From: Pseudorhodoferax sp. Leaf267
Lineage (GTDB): Bacteria > Pseudomonadota > Gammaproteobacteria > Burkholderiales > Burkholderiaceae_C
Reading direction: 5' to 3'
DNA length: 64,000 nt
Assembly (NCBI RefSeq): GCF_001422405.1
Contig: NZ_LMMV01000012.1
Location: forward strand, 102,830-166,829
Part shown: piece by piece, positions 40,640 to 50,467 of the stretch
How the letters are laid out: the number at the start of each line of letters is the position of its first letter
How positions within the stretch are numbered: the stretch's first letter is position 1
Notes under the pieces: model-generated
Told to the model about the DNA's origin: nothing
The model's database searches: none
What the model saw: the letters and a program-made list of their open reading frames with translations, nothing else
Made by a program: the position numbers and the translations under genes

Positions 40640-41290
40640 TCAGAACGTGATGCCGGCGGGGTTCGGGGGGGCAGGGGGCGGTGCTGGCGCGGCCTTGGCC
40701 GGTGCGGGTGGCGCCGTGGCCGAGGCGGGCGCCATGGGCGTGCGGACGGCGACCAGCGGCGTCGGTGCTGCAGGCCGGTACTGTGCCGGCAGCTGCGAGG
40801 TGCTGGGGTAGCCCGCGGCGTCCAGGAACTGGCTCCACTCGAGGTCAGAAAACCCCTTGAGCTGCTGGCCGCCGATGCTGCCGAACGGCAGGCTGGTGTC
40901 GCCGCTCAGGCGCCGCAGCGCCTCGATGTCGTCATTGCTGTTCACGGTTCGCTCGGTGAACGGCACACCGCGCGCCAGCAGCAACTGGCGTGCGCTGTCG
41001 CAGGGTGTGCAGTCCGCACCGGTGTACAGCGTCACCGGGAAGCGGTTGACCACCTGCTGCAGGGCATAGGGCAGGGCTGGCCCGGATGCGGAAGCGCTGC
41101 CCTGCGGGCTGGGCCGGGCCGTGGCCTGGCCGGCGGCAGTCGGTGGAGGCGGCCGGTCGGAGAAGGTCACGCGCCCGTCGGGGCCGACGCTGCGGTAAAC
41201 CGTCTGTGCAGCCACGCTCCCGGCCACCAGCAGCAGCCCATGGCCCACCAGCAGGGCCAGCGTCTTCGGAGTCAGGCGCAGGTGCTGCAT
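40640..41290 (-). CDS. Secreted DUF4124-glutaredoxin-like protein
   Basis: 216 residues. A signal peptide (cleavage near VAAQ) leads into a DUF4124-type segment (VYRSVGPDGRVTFSDRPPP). After a low-complexity linker comes a glutaredoxin-like fold: FPVTLYTGADCTPCDSARQ with a CTPC redox motif, TERTVNSNDDIEALRR, and TSLPFGSIGGQQLKGF. In canonical glutaredoxins the cis-Pro is in the same relative place (LPFGSIGG). The tail is Ala/Pro-rich. I infer a periplasmic thiol-disulfide role; the DUF4124 part may bind cell-wall or protein partners. It lies 18 nt downstream of prlC. Confidence 0.85.
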   Translation of the reverse strand: MQHLRLTPKTLALLVGHGLLLVAGSVAAQTVYRSVGPDGRVTFSDRPPPPTAAGQATARPSPQGSASASGPALPYALQQVVNRFPVTLYTGADCTPCDSARQLLLARGVPFTERTVNSNDDIEALRRLSGDTSLPFGSIGGQQLKGFSDLEWSQFLDAAGYPSTSQLPAQYRPAAPTPLVAVRTPMAPASATAPPAPAKAAPAPPPAPPNPAGITF

Positions 41291-41308
41291 GCGGTCGCCC
41301 CCGTACGG

Positions 41309-43363
41309 TCAGGCCATGCCCTGGTGGCGCAACAGTGCGTCCAGGCTGGGCTCGCGGCCGCGGAAGGCTTTGAACGACTCCATTGCCGGCCGACTGCCGC
41401 CGGATTCGAGGATGGCCTCGCGGTATCTGCGGCCCGTCTCCACGCTGGGCAGGCCGTCGGGTCCGGCCGTCTCCTCGAACGCGGCGTAGGCGTCGGCACT
41501 CAGCACTTCGGCCCACTTGTAGCTGTAGTAGCCGGCCGCATAGCCGCCCGCGAAGATGTGGCTGAAGGTGTGGGCCGTGCGGCTGAACGCGGGGGCGGGC
41601 AGCACGGCCACTTCTTCGCGCACCTGGCGCAGGAGCGGCATGAAGTCGGCGTCCGGCGCGTGTTCGGTGTGCAGCAGCATGTCGAACAGCGAGAACTCGA
41701 TCTGGCGCAGCGTCTGCATGCCGCTCTGGTAGTTCTTGCCGGCCAGCATCTTGTCGTACAGCGCGCGCGGCAGCGGCTCGCCGGTGTCCACGTGGGCGGT
41801 CATGTGGCGCAGCACATCCCATTCCCAGCAGAAGTTCTCCATGAACTGGCTGGGCAGCTCGACCGCGTCCCATTCGACGCCGCTGATGCCCGAGACGTCG
41901 TGCTCGTCGATCTGCGTCAGCATGTGTTGCAGGCCGTGGCCGAACTCATGGAACAGCGTGGTCACATCGTCGTGCGTGAGCAAGGGCGGCTTGCCGTCCA
42001 CGCCGGCCGCGAAGTTGCAGACCAGCTGTGCGACGGGGGTCTGCAGCTGGCCGTCGTCGGGCCGCAGCCAGCGTGCGCGCACGTCGTCCATCCACGCGCC
42101 ACCGCGCTTGCCGCTGCGGGCCGAGGGGTCCAGGTAGAACTGGCCGACCAATTGCGGCTCGCCGCCTGCCAGCGCGGCGGCGCGCTCGATCCGGTAGAAC
42201 TCCACCGTGGGATGCCAGACCGGTGCGTAGTCGCGGCGGATCGTCACCTCGAACAGGGTCTCGACGATCTTGAACAGGCCGGCCAGCACCTTGGGCGCGG
42301 TGAAGTACTGCTTGACCTCCTGCTCGCTGAACGCGTAGCGCTGCTCCTTGAGCTGCTCGCCGACGTAGGCCCAGTCCCAGGGCTGCGGATCGGGCAGGTG
42401 CAGCGTGCTGGCCGCGAACGCGCGCAGGTCGGCCACGTCCTTTTCGGCGTAAGGCCGGGCGCGCCTGGCCAGATCGCGCAGGAAGCCGATGACCTGGGCC
42501 GGCGAGTCGGCCATCTTGGGCACGACCGACACCTCGCCGAAGTTGGCATAGCCCAGCAAACGAGCCTCTTCCTGGCGCAGGGCCAGGATCTCGCGGATCA
42601 AGGCGCTGTTGTCGAAGCGAATGCCGTCGCCCTCGGCCTGGTCGGAGGCGCGCGTGACGTAGGCGCGGTACAGGCGTTCGCGCAGTGCGCTGCTCCTGGC
42701 GAACTGCATGATGGGCAGGTACATGGGCAGCTTCAGCGTGAGCTTGAAGCCGGCCTTGTCTTCGGCCTCGGCAGCCTCGCGCGCGGCCTGGCGCACGTCG
42801 GGCGGCACGCCGTCCAGCTCGTCTTCGGTCGCGTAGTAGGCATAGGCGTCGGTCGCATCGAGCGCGTTTTCGCTGAACTTCTGCGCCAGCTCGGCCTGGC
42901 GCTCCTGGATCGCTGCAAAGCGCTCCTTGTCGGCCCCGGTCAGCTCGGCGCCGCTCAATACGAAGTTGCGCATGGCGTTGCGGTGGGCCTGGCGCTGCGC
43001 CGGGTTCAGGGCTGCGGTGTCGATGGCCTTGTACTTGGCGTATAGCCGTTCGTCCGCGCCCAGGCGCGTCCAGAACTCGGTGACGCGGGGCAGGGCTTCG
43101 TTGTAGGCCGCGCGCAGCTCAGGCGTGTCGGCCACGGCATTCAGGTGGCCGACGGCATTCCAGGCGCGGCCCAGGCGCTCGGTGGCGGTGTCGAGCACGC
43201 GCGCGATGCCGGTCCAGTCGGCTGGGAAGTCCGCTGCGGTGACCTGCTCCAGTGCGGCGTCGGCGTCGGCCAGCAGGGTATCCAGGGCCGGCGCCACATG
43301 CTCGGGGCGGATCTGGTCGAACAGCGGAAGGTCGGAGAACGAAAGGAGTGGGTTGGGCTGCAT
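41309..43363 (-). CDS. prlC: Oligopeptidase A (M3 family metallopeptidase)
   Basis: 684 residues, typical for PrlC/OpdA. A cytoplasmic zinc peptidase that clears short peptides, including cleaved signal peptides. The zinc motif HEFGH (His472-His476) follows HDDVTTLF, and the third ligand region is GVEWDAVELPSQFMENF, with late FSHIFAGGYAAGYYSYKWAE lining the active site. ATG 43363 gives the usual MQPNPLL-type N terminus; starts 3 and 9 codons upstream are less likely. It lies 51 nt downstream of folD on the same strand and may share its transcript. Confidence 0.95.
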   Translation of the reverse strand: MQPNPLLSFSDLPLFDQIRPEHVAPALDTLLADADAALEQVTAADFPADWTGIARVLDTATERLGRAWNAVGHLNAVADTPELRAAYNEALPRVTEFWTRLGADERLYAKYKAIDTAALNPAQRQAHRNAMRNFVLSGAELTGADKERFAAIQERQAELAQKFSENALDATDAYAYYATEDELDGVPPDVRQAAREAAEAEDKAGFKLTLKLPMYLPIMQFARSSALRERLYRAYVTRASDQAEGDGIRFDNSALIREILALRQEEARLLGYANFGEVSVVPKMADSPAQVIGFLRDLARRARPYAEKDVADLRAFAASTLHLPDPQPWDWAYVGEQLKEQRYAFSEQEVKQYFTAPKVLAGLFKIVETLFEVTIRRDYAPVWHPTVEFYRIERAAALAGGEPQLVGQFYLDPSARSGKRGGAWMDDVRARWLRPDDGQLQTPVAQLVCNFAAGVDGKPPLLTHDDVTTLFHEFGHGLQHMLTQIDEHDVSGISGVEWDAVELPSQFMENFCWEWDVLRHMTAHVDTGEPLPRALYDKMLAGKNYQSGMQTLRQIEFSLFDMLLHTEHAPDADFMPLLRQVREEVAVLPAPAFSRTAHTFSHIFAGGYAAGYYSYKWAEVLSADAYAAFEETAGPDGLPSVETGRRYREAILESGGSRPAMESFKAFRGREPSLDALLRHQGMA

Positions 43364-43414
43364 GCACCGCATTTTGCGGCAAGCATGCAAAACGCAAGCC
43401 GGTGGGGAAATCGC

Positions 43415-44269
43415 TCAGCGCTGCGCCATGCGCTCGGCGGCTTCCAGCGTGTTGACCAGCAACATGGTCACGGTCATCGGGCCGACGCCGCCCGGCACCG
43501 GCGTGATCCAGCCAGCGACTTCGCGCACACCTGCGAAGTCGACATCGCCACACAGCTTGCCTTCGTCGTTGCGGTTCATGCCCACGTCGATGACCACGGC
43601 ACCGGGCTTGACCATGTCGGCCGTGAGCGTGTTGCGCCGGCCCACGGCCGCGACGACGACGTCTGCCTGGCGCGTGAACGCTGCGAGGTCGGCTGTCGCG
43701 CTGTGGCAGATGGTCACGGTCGCGTTCTTCTGCAGCAGCATCAAGGCCATGGGCTTGCCCACGTTGTTGCTGCGGCCGATCACGACGGCATGCTTGCCCT
43801 TGAGCTCGATGCCCGTGCTTTCCAGCAGCTTGATGCAGCCGTAGGGCGTGCACGACCAGAAGCCCGGCGTGCCCGTCATCAGCGCGCCGGCGCTGGCGAC
43901 ATGGAAACCGTCCACGTCCTTGGCCGGGGCGATGGCCTCGATGACTTTTTGCGCATCGATGTGCCTGGGCAACGGCAGCTGCACCAGGATGCCGTGGATG
44001 CTGGGGTCCTCGTTGAGCGCCGCCACGCGCGCCAGCAAATCCGCCTCCGACAGGCTCGCGTCGTAACGCTCCAGCACCGAGTGCAGTCCGGCCTGCTGGC
44101 AGGCTTCGACCTTCTTGCCCACATAGACCTGGCTCGCAGGGTCTTCGCCGACCAGCACGACGGCCAGGCCGGGCGTCACGCCGCGCGCCTTCAGCGCCTG
44201 GGTGCGCTCGGCCACTTCGGCGCGCAATTGCTTGGCCACGGCATTGCCGTCGATGAGTTGTGCAGTCAT
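43415..44269 (-). CDS. folD: Methylenetetrahydrofolate dehydrogenase/cyclohydrolase
   Basis: 284 residues. A bifunctional enzyme interconverting 5,10-methylene-THF, methenyl-THF and 10-formyl-THF. Motifs are [18 protein letters not shown] (catalytic Tyr and Lys), [10 protein letters not shown], the NADP-binding [12 protein letters not shown] and the C-terminal [18 protein letters not shown] about 5 nt upstream selects ATG 44269; another in-frame ATG four codons earlier lacks such a site. A terminator-like hairpin for the upstream regulator gene sits just before it, so folD probably has its own promoter or depends on read-through. Confidence 0.96.
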   Translation of the reverse strand: MTAQLIDGNAVAKQLRAEVAERTQALKARGVTPGLAVVLVGEDPASQVYVGKKVEACQQAGLHSVLERYDASLSEADLLARVAALNEDPSIHGILVQLPLPRHIDAQKVIEAIAPAKDVDGFHVASAGALMTGTPGFWSCTPYGCIKLLESTGIELKGKHAVVIGRSNNVGKPMALMLLQKNATVTICHSATADLAAFTRQADVVVAAVGRRNTLTADMVKPGAVVIDVGMNRNDEGKLCGDVDFAGVREVAGWITPVPGGVGPMTVTMLLVNTLEAAERMAQR

Positions 44270-44280
44270 GTCGTTCTCCA

Positions 44281-44316
44281 TGAGAAACGCCCGTCAACCG
44301 GAGGGTCGACGGGCGT
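44281..44316 (-). terminator. Probable rho-independent terminator after the FixJ-type regulator
   Basis: A perfect 9-bp stem, ACGCCCGTC/GACGGGCGT (44287-44295 with 44308-44316), and a 12-nt loop. Read on the minus strand it is followed by a short T-rich tail (TTTCTC). The tail is weak, so read-through into folD is possible. Confidence 0.5.
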
Positions 44317-44333
44317 GGTGGGTACGGGGTGGG

Positions 44334-44960
44334 TCAGGCTTTGGCCGGCTGCTGGCCGAGTGCGATCTTGAGCAGGTCGGCGACCGTGTTGGCATTCAGC
44401 TTTTCCATGATGTTGGCGCGGTGCGCCTCCACCGTCTTGATGCTGATGCCCAGGTCGTCGGCGATCTGCTTGTTGAGCCGGCCGGCCACGATGCGCTCGA
44501 GCACCTGGGTTTCGCGCGACGTCAGCTTGGACAGCAAGGCGCCGCGGCTGGCGGCTTGCTGGTAATCGGTGAAAGCGTCCTTGGCATGGTCCAGCATGCG
44601 CTCGACCAATTGCACGAGTTCTTCTTCCTTGAACGGCTTCTGGATGAAGTCCATCGCGCCCTTCTTCATCGTGTCCACCGCCATCGGCACGTCGCCATGG
44701 CCGGTGATGAAGACGATGGGCAAGGGCGACTTGCGCTCGATGAGTTTGTCCTGCAGCTCCAGGCCGCTCATGCCGCCCATGCGGATGTCGACGATCAGGC
44801 AGGCGACCTCACGCGCATCGAACCGGCTCAGGAACGACTCGGCCGACTCGAAACAGCGCACGCGATAGTCCTTGCCTTCCAGCAACCACTGGAGCGAATC
44901 GCGCACGGCTTCGTCGTCGTCGACGACATAGACAGTACCTTTTTTCGGAATCAAACTCAT
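44334..44960 (-). CDS. FixJ/NarL-type LuxR-family response regulator
   Basis: 208 residues. Receiver: TVYVVDDDEAVRDSLQWLL, phospho-acceptor Asp58 in LIVDIRMGGMSG, Thr in VFITGHGDVPMAV and Lys in FIQKPFKEEEL. The C-terminal LuxR helix-turn-helix reads LTSRETQVLERIVAGRLNKQ (then IADDLGISIKTVEAHR). This is the FixJ/StyR/TodT subgroup, which activates metabolic genes. ATG 44960 is inside an ATGA overlap with the kinase gene. Divergent gene context (aceE) makes pyruvate dehydrogenase a possible target (inference). Confidence 0.93.
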   Translation of the reverse strand: MSLIPKKGTVYVVDDDEAVRDSLQWLLEGKDYRVRCFESAESFLSRFDAREVACLIVDIRMGGMSGLELQDKLIERKSPLPIVFITGHGDVPMAVDTMKKGAMDFIQKPFKEEELVQLVERMLDHAKDAFTDYQQAASRGALLSKLTSRETQVLERIVAGRLNKQIADDLGISIKTVEAHRANIMEKLNANTVADLLKIALGQQPAKA

Positions 44961-47515
44961 GCGGGTACTCCGGTGCTTTTGCTGGTGTTGGCTGGATTTG
45001 GCAGGGTGTTGGCCGCTTTTGCCAACGGAATCCAGAAAGAAAACCGGCATCCCATGCACTCTGGGCCATTGTAAATGTTCTCTGCCTGCATTCTTCCCAA
45101 GTGCGATTCGACGATGCTGCGGCACAGGTTGAGCCCGATGCCCATGCCATGCGCCTTGGTGGAGAAAAACGCCTCGAACAAATGTTCCATGACTTCAGGC
45201 GCCAGCCCGGTGCCCGTGTCGGTCACGGCGAACTCAATCCCCGGCGCATCCTCGACCTGCTTGGGTAGCACGCGCAACTCGATGTTGCGACGCTGCAGGG
45301 GTCGCTGCGCGGAATCGATGGCTTCGGCCGCGTTGCGCAGCAGGTTGATCAGCACCTGCTCGATCAGGATGGGGTCGACGATCAGGGGCGGCAGGCGTGC
45401 CGCCACGTAATGGCTGAGCCGCACGTTGCGGCGCCTCAGTTCGATGCCTGCCAGTTCCACTGATTCGTGGACGATGTCCTGCACGTTTGAGACCGTGCGA
45501 TTCGGTTCGCTGCGTTTCACGAACGACTGGATGCGGTGAATGATCTGCCCCGCGCGCTGCGCCTGGCGCGCGGTCTTTTCGAGCGCTGCGAGCAGATCGT
45601 CATGCGCAATGCCGTTGCCCCGCAGGCGCGAGACCATGCCACTGCAGTAGTTGCTGATGGCGGCCAGCGGCTGGTTCAATTCGTGCGCCACGCTGGAGGC
45701 CATCTCGCCCATCGTGATCAGCCGGCTGGAGGTCTGGGCGCGCTCGGCCTGCGTCGCCGCCTGTTCCTCGGCGAGGCGGCGTGGCGTGATGTCGGTGGCG
45801 ATCACCATCTGCACCAAGCGGCCGTCCACCCAGCTCAAATAACGCGCGCGCACTTCCAGCCACTTGCCGAGTTCGGGGGCGTGGATTTCCGCGCTTTCCG
45901 TTTCCCCGGTGGTCAGCGAATCGGTGGGCAGCCCGGCAAAGGCGTCGACATCGTCCAGCCCTTCTTCCACGGCCGGTGTGGGCGGCATGCCGGCGCGTGC
46001 CACCAGCATCTCGTGGCCACGCGTCTGGGCGCCGAACCACAGGCGGTACAGCTTGTTGGCGAACAGCAATTCCGGGCTGCCGAGCGGCGCCACCGAGACC
46101 GCGGCATCCAGGGCCTCGAGCACGGTGGTGAAGCGCTCGTACGACGCAGAGAGCTGCTCGCGGATGCGGTTGGGCTCCGTGATGTCGGTCATCGATGTCA
46201 TCCAGCCGGTCTGCTTGCCCACGGCATCGATGAGCGGCGAGACGTACAGCCGTGCGTCGAACAACGAGCCGTCGCGCCGCTTCACGCGCACCTGGAAGCC
46301 CGAAGGCGTGCTGCGCCCGTTCAATTCGTCTTCGAGTCGGGCGATCAGGAACTCCAGGTCTTCCTCGGGCCAGTAGGGAAACGGCGCGGTGCGGCCCACG
46401 AGTTCGTTCTCGCTCCAGCCTGTCATCTGGCAAAAGGCTGCGTTCACATAGGTGATGCGGCCCTGCATGTCCAGCGCGCGCATGCCGGTCAGCATGGAGT
46501 TCTCCATTGCGCGGCGAAAGTTGGTCTCTGCAATCAGGGCCTGCTGCGCCTGTTGACGGCGACGCGTGTGGCTCCAGTTGCCTATCAGCATCCAAGCCGT
46601 CAGCACCGACAGCGCGCCGACCAGCCAGAACAGGCCGGTGCCGACCAGGCCCTGCGAGGTGCGGTAGGCCTGCGCACGCAACATCAGCCCGTTGCCGACC
46701 GGCGACACCGGCACTTCGTAATACTCGGCCTGGCTGGACCAGGGCAACAGCCGCGTGCCCGCCGGGGCCTGTGGCACGGCATTGCCTGCCAGGACGCGCC
46801 CATTCGCGGCGAGTAAGGCCACGGCGTATTTGTTCAACACCTCAGCCGGAACGCCGTGGCGTAGCAGCCCGTCCGGCGCGTACTCGGCCAGCACCACGCC
46901 CGAGAAGCGGCCGCGGTCCGTTAGCGGGATGTGCAGCTGCAGCAGCGGTGTCGCATCGTTGCTGCCCAGCGGCTGACCATAGACGGGCTGGTGCAGGTCG
47001 CGCGCCAGGCTGAAATTGGTTTCGGTCTCGCCGGGCAGCAGCACGTCGTCGACCAGGCGCATCAAAGGCGTGTGCAGGCTGGGCGTGGCGTAGCTGGTCT
47101 TGATACGGCGGCGTTCGTCGATCCAGGTGACGGCCTGCAGCTCCGGGTATTGCGCGATCAGCGACTGCGAGCGGCTGACAAACTCCTCGACGTCGATCTC
47201 CTCATTGCCGGCATCCCGCGCAACGCGCATCAGCTGTTCCTGGCGCTCCAGAAGGCGCAGGCGGATCTGCTGCTGCGCGTATTCCACGTCGCGCTTCACG
47301 GCTTCCTGTTCGCGGTCCATTTCTTCCAGCCGCAGATACAGGAACGACGAGGCGATCGCGGCCAGGAACAGCACCACCGCGACCAACGGCGCCAGTGCAG
47401 CAAATCGGTCCTGGCGATGCGGCGCCTGGCGCCGCCACCAAACGCGCCAACGCCCGGCCAGGCGGCTGGCGCCAGAGCTGTTCGGTGCGGTATTGGAAGG
47501 GGCGGGCGGCCTCAT
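44957..47515 (-). CDS. PAS-domain sensor histidine kinase (FixL/DctB-like core)
   Basis: 852 residues. A helix at ~40-60 and another at ~291-312 enclose a ~230-residue periplasmic sensor domain. Two PAS domains follow (~335-445, with MENSMLTGMRALDMQGRITY and YVNAAFCQMTGWSENE; ~460-580). The kinase core has SVAHELNQPLAAISNY (His611), NLLRNAAEAIDSA, DTGTGL and a GMGIGLNLCRSI G-box. HELNQPLA is the FixL/HPK4 type that pairs with FixJ-like regulators, matching the overlapping downstream gene. It is divergent from aceE (197 nt). The periplasmic ligand is unknown. Confidence 0.92.
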   Translation of the reverse strand: MRPPAPSNTAPNSSGASRLAGRWRVWWRRQAPHRQDRFAALAPLVAVVLFLAAIASSFLYLRLEEMDREQEAVKRDVEYAQQQIRLRLLERQEQLMRVARDAGNEEIDVEEFVSRSQSLIAQYPELQAVTWIDERRRIKTSYATPSLHTPLMRLVDDVLLPGETETNFSLARDLHQPVYGQPLGSNDATPLLQLHIPLTDRGRFSGVVLAEYAPDGLLRHGVPAEVLNKYAVALLAANGRVLAGNAVPQAPAGTRLLPWSSQAEYYEVPVSPVGNGLMLRAQAYRTSQGLVGTGLFWLVGALSVLTAWMLIGNWSHTRRRQQAQQALIAETNFRRAMENSMLTGMRALDMQGRITYVNAAFCQMTGWSENELVGRTAPFPYWPEEDLEFLIARLEDELNGRSTPSGFQVRVKRRDGSLFDARLYVSPLIDAVGKQTGWMTSMTDITEPNRIREQLSASYERFTTVLEALDAAVSVAPLGSPELLFANKLYRLWFGAQTRGHEMLVARAGMPPTPAVEEGLDDVDAFAGLPTDSLTTGETESAEIHAPELGKWLEVRARYLSWVDGRLVQMVIATDITPRRLAEEQAATQAERAQTSSRLITMGEMASSVAHELNQPLAAISNYCSGMVSRLRGNGIAHDDLLAALEKTARQAQRAGQIIHRIQSFVKRSEPNRTVSNVQDIVHESVELAGIELRRRNVRLSHYVAARLPPLIVDPILIEQVLINLLRNAAEAIDSAQRPLQRRNIELRVLPKQVEDAPGIEFAVTDTGTGLAPEVMEHLFEAFFSTKAHGMGIGLNLCRSIVESHLGRMQAENIYNGPECMGCRFSFWIPLAKAANTLPNPANTSKSTGVPA

Positions 47516-47577
47516 GGGCGGCAGTGTATGTGAGGGTTTGCAGCAGTTGCCGGCGTTGCCATTCCATGCGGGATTTG

Positions 47578-47608
47578 TTCACGCATTCCCCGTTCATATT
47601 TTCATAAT
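47578..47608 (+). promoter_or_regulatory. Candidate sigma-70 promoter for the pyruvate dehydrogenase operon
   Basis: TTCACG (47578-47583, four of six) and CATAAT (47603-47608, five of six) with a long 19-nt spacer lie in the AT-richer divergent region ~105 nt before aceE. A second AT-rich stretch (47630-47690) could instead contain the promoter or a regulator site. Low confidence. Confidence 0.25.
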
Positions 47609-47712
47609 GCGGAGTTGTAAATTGCTATTTGAAAATCGAAACATTTATGGGAAACTCCCGGACGGTCAAAAAACCCGTATCAAAATACCGCTGATCAATC
47701 CAAGGAGACCGC

Positions 47713-50436
47713 ATGTCAGCCCAACCCCAGAACCTGTCTGGCGCCGCCGCGAACGACGCGAAGGACACGGACCACCAAGAGACCCGTGAATGGATGGACG
47801 CGCTGTCCGCGGTCATCGCCAGCGATGGTCCTGAGCGTGCGCACTTCCTCCTCGAGCAACTGCTCGAACACGCGCGCCAGAGCAGTGTTGACATGCCGTT
47901 CTCGGCCAACACCGGCTACGTGAACACCATCGAGCCCAGCCAGGAAGCCCGCAGCCCCGGCAACCTCGAGATCGAACAGCGCCTGCGTGCCTACATGCGC
48001 TGGAATGCCATGGCCATGGTGGTCAAGGCGAACCGCCACCATCCGCCCGAAGGCGGTGACCTGGGTGGCCACATCGGCTCATTCGCCTCGCTGGCCAGCA
48101 TGTTCGGCGCCGGCTTCAACCACTTCTGGCAAGCCGAAAGCGAAAAGCACGGCGGCGACCTGCTGTACATCCAGGGCCACGTCTCGCCCGGCATCTACGC
48201 CCGCGCCTACCTCGAAGGCCGCCTGACCGAAGAGCAATTGCTGAACTTCCGCCAGGAAGTCGACGGCAAGGGCCTGTCGAGCTACCCGCACCCCAAGCTG
48301 ATGCCGGAGTTCTGGCAGTTCCCCACCGTGTCCATGGGCCTGGGCCCGCTGATGGCCATCTACCAGGCCCGCTTCCTGAAATACCTGCACGCCCGCGGCA
48401 TCGCCGACACGGCCAACCGCAAGGTCTGGGTGTTCTGTGGCGACGGCGAAATGGACGAAGTCGAATCGCTGGGCGCCATCGGCTTGGCCGCACGCGAGAA
48501 GCTCGACAACCTGGTCTTCGTCATCAACTGCAACCTGCAGCGCCTGGACGGCCCGGTGCGCGGCAACGGCAAGATCATCCAGGAGCTCGAAGGCGAGTTC
48601 CGCGGTTCCGGCTGGAACGTCATCAAGCTGATCTGGGGCAAGGGTTGGGACGCGCTCCTGGCCAAGGACCACGACGGCGCGCTGCGCGAACTGATGATGA
48701 ACACGAACGACGGCGACTACCAGGCCATGAAGGCCAACGACGGCGCCTACGTCCGCAAGAACTTCTTCGGCCGTGACCCGCGCACCGCCAAGATGGTCGA
48801 GAACATGAGTGACGACGAGATCTGGGCGCTGCAGCGCGGCGGCCACGATTCGCAGAAGGTCTACGCCGCGTTCCACGCCGCGCAGAACCACCAGAACCAG
48901 CCCACCGTGCTGCTGGTCAAGACCGTCAAGGGCTTCGGCATGGGCAAGGTCGGTGAGGGCAAGAACAATGTCCACCAGACCAAGAAGCTGGCCGATGAGG
49001 ACATCAAGGCCTTCCGCGATCGCTTCAACATCCCGGTGCCCGACAGCCAGCTGGCCGAGCTGCCGTTCTACAAGCCGGCCGACGACACCCCCGAGATGAA
49101 GTATCTGCACGAGCGCCGCAAGGCCCTGGGCGGTTACCTGCCGCACCGCCGGACCAAGGCCGATGAAAGTTTCACGGTTCCGCCGCTGGAAACCTTCAAG
49201 TCGGTGATCGAGCCCTCGGCCGAAGGCCGCGAGATCTCCACCACGCAGGCTTACGTGCGCTTCCTCACGCAACTGCTGCGCGACCAGGCCCTGGGCCCGC
49301 GCGTGGTGCCCATCCTGGTGGATGAAGCCCGCACCTTCGGCATGGAAGGCCTGTTCCGCCAGATCGGCATCTACAACCCCGCAGGCCAGCAGTACACCCC
49401 GGTCGACAAGGACCAGGTCATGTACTACAAGGAAGACAAGGCCGGCCAGATCCTGCAGGAAGGCATCAACGAAGCCGGCGGCATGGCCAGCTGGATCGCT
49501 GCGGCCACCAGCTACAGCACCAACAACCGCATCATGGTGCCGTTCTACGTGTACTACTCGATGTTCGGCTTCCAGCGCATCGGCGACCTGGCCTGGGCGG
49601 CCGGCGACATGCAGGCACGCGGCTTCCTGCTGGGCGGCACCTCGGGCCGCACCACGCTGAACGGTGAAGGTCTGCAGCACGAAGACGGCCACAGCCACAT
49701 CCTGGCCGGCACGATTCCCAACTGCGTCAGCTACGACCCGACCTTCGCGCATGAAGTCGGCGTGATCCTGCACCATGGCCTCAAGCGCATGGTCGAGCGC
49801 CAGGAAAACGTCTACTACTACATCACGCTGCTGAACGAAAACTACCCCATGCCCGGCCTGCAGCCCGGCACCGAAGAGCAGATCATCAAGGGCATGTACC
49901 TGGCCAAGCAGGGCCCTGCCCTGGACGCCAAGGCGCCCACCGTCCAACTGCTGGGCAGCGGCACCATCCTGCGTGAAAGCTTCTTTGCGCAAGAGCTGCT
50001 GGAAAAGGACTGGGGCGTGTCTGCTTCCGTCTGGAGCTGCCCGAGCTTCAACGAACTGGCACGGGACGGCCAGGACGCCGACCGCTGGAACCTGCTGCAC
50101 CCAACGGAAACGCCGCGCGTGCCCTTCGTGGGCCAGCAGCTGGCGGCCTCGACCGGCCCCGTGGTCGCGTCCACCGACTACATGAAGTCCTACGCCGAGC
50201 AGATCCGTCTGTTCATGCCCAAGGGCCGCAACTACAAGGTGCTGGGCACCGACGGCTTCGGCCGGAGCGACTTCCGCAGCAAGCTGCGCGAGCACTTCGA
50301 GATCAACCGCCATTACATCGTCGTGGCGGCACTCAAGGCCTTGAGCGAAGACGGCACCGTGCCTGTGGCCAAGGTGGCCGAGGCCATCAAGAAATACGGC
50401 ATCAAGACCGACAAGGTCAACCCGCTGTACGCCTGA
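47713..50436 (+). CDS. aceE: Pyruvate dehydrogenase E1 component (homodimeric type)
   Basis: 907 residues. The thiamine-diphosphate enzyme that decarboxylates pyruvate and transfers the acetyl group to lipoyl-E2. Motifs are [20 protein letters not shown], the ThDP/Mg site [15 protein letters not shown] (GDG at 243-245) ending in [14 protein letters not shown], and [14 protein letters not shown] in the pyrimidine domain. Length and motifs match the single-chain E1 of gamma/betaproteobacteria. The start is set by AAGGAG a few bases before ATG 47713. First gene of aceE-aceF-(HslV-like)-lpdA; aceF follows at 31 nt. Codon use here is cleaner (more AAG/GAA, fewer rare codons) than in the signalling genes, as expected for high expression. 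Confidence 0.98.
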   Translation: MSAQPQNLSGAAANDAKDTDHQETREWMDALSAVIASDGPERAHFLLEQLLEHARQSSVDMPFSANTGYVNTIEPSQEARSPGNLEIEQRLRAYMRWNAMAMVVKANRHHPPEGGDLGGHIGSFASLASMFGAGFNHFWQAESEKHGGDLLYIQGHVSPGIYARAYLEGRLTEEQLLNFRQEVDGKGLSSYPHPKLMPEFWQFPTVSMGLGPLMAIYQARFLKYLHARGIADTANRKVWVFCGDGEMDEVESLGAIGLAAREKLDNLVFVINCNLQRLDGPVRGNGKIIQELEGEFRGSGWNVIKLIWGKGWDALLAKDHDGALRELMMNTNDGDYQAMKANDGAYVRKNFFGRDPRTAKMVENMSDDEIWALQRGGHDSQKVYAAFHAAQNHQNQPTVLLVKTVKGFGMGKVGEGKNNVHQTKKLADEDIKAFRDRFNIPVPDSQLAELPFYKPADDTPEMKYLHERRKALGGYLPHRRTKADESFTVPPLETFKSVIEPSAEGREISTTQAYVRFLTQLLRDQALGPRVVPILVDEARTFGMEGLFRQIGIYNPAGQQYTPVDKDQVMYYKEDKAGQILQEGINEAGGMASWIAAATSYSTNNRIMVPFYVYYSMFGFQRIGDLAWAAGDMQARGFLLGGTSGRTTLNGEGLQHEDGHSHILAGTIPNCVSYDPTFAHEVGVILHHGLKRMVERQENVYYYITLLNENYPMPGLQPGTEEQIIKGMYLAKQGPALDAKAPTVQLLGSGTILRESFFAQELLEKDWGVSASVWSCPSFNELARDGQDADRWNLLHPTETPRVPFVGQQLAASTGPVVASTDYMKSYAEQIRLFMPKGRNYKVLGTDGFGRSDFRSKLREHFEINRHYIVVAALKALSEDGTVPVAKVAEAIKKYGIKTDKVNPLYA

Positions 50437-50467
50437 CCCCACAACCACAACGAGCGAGACGAACAAC

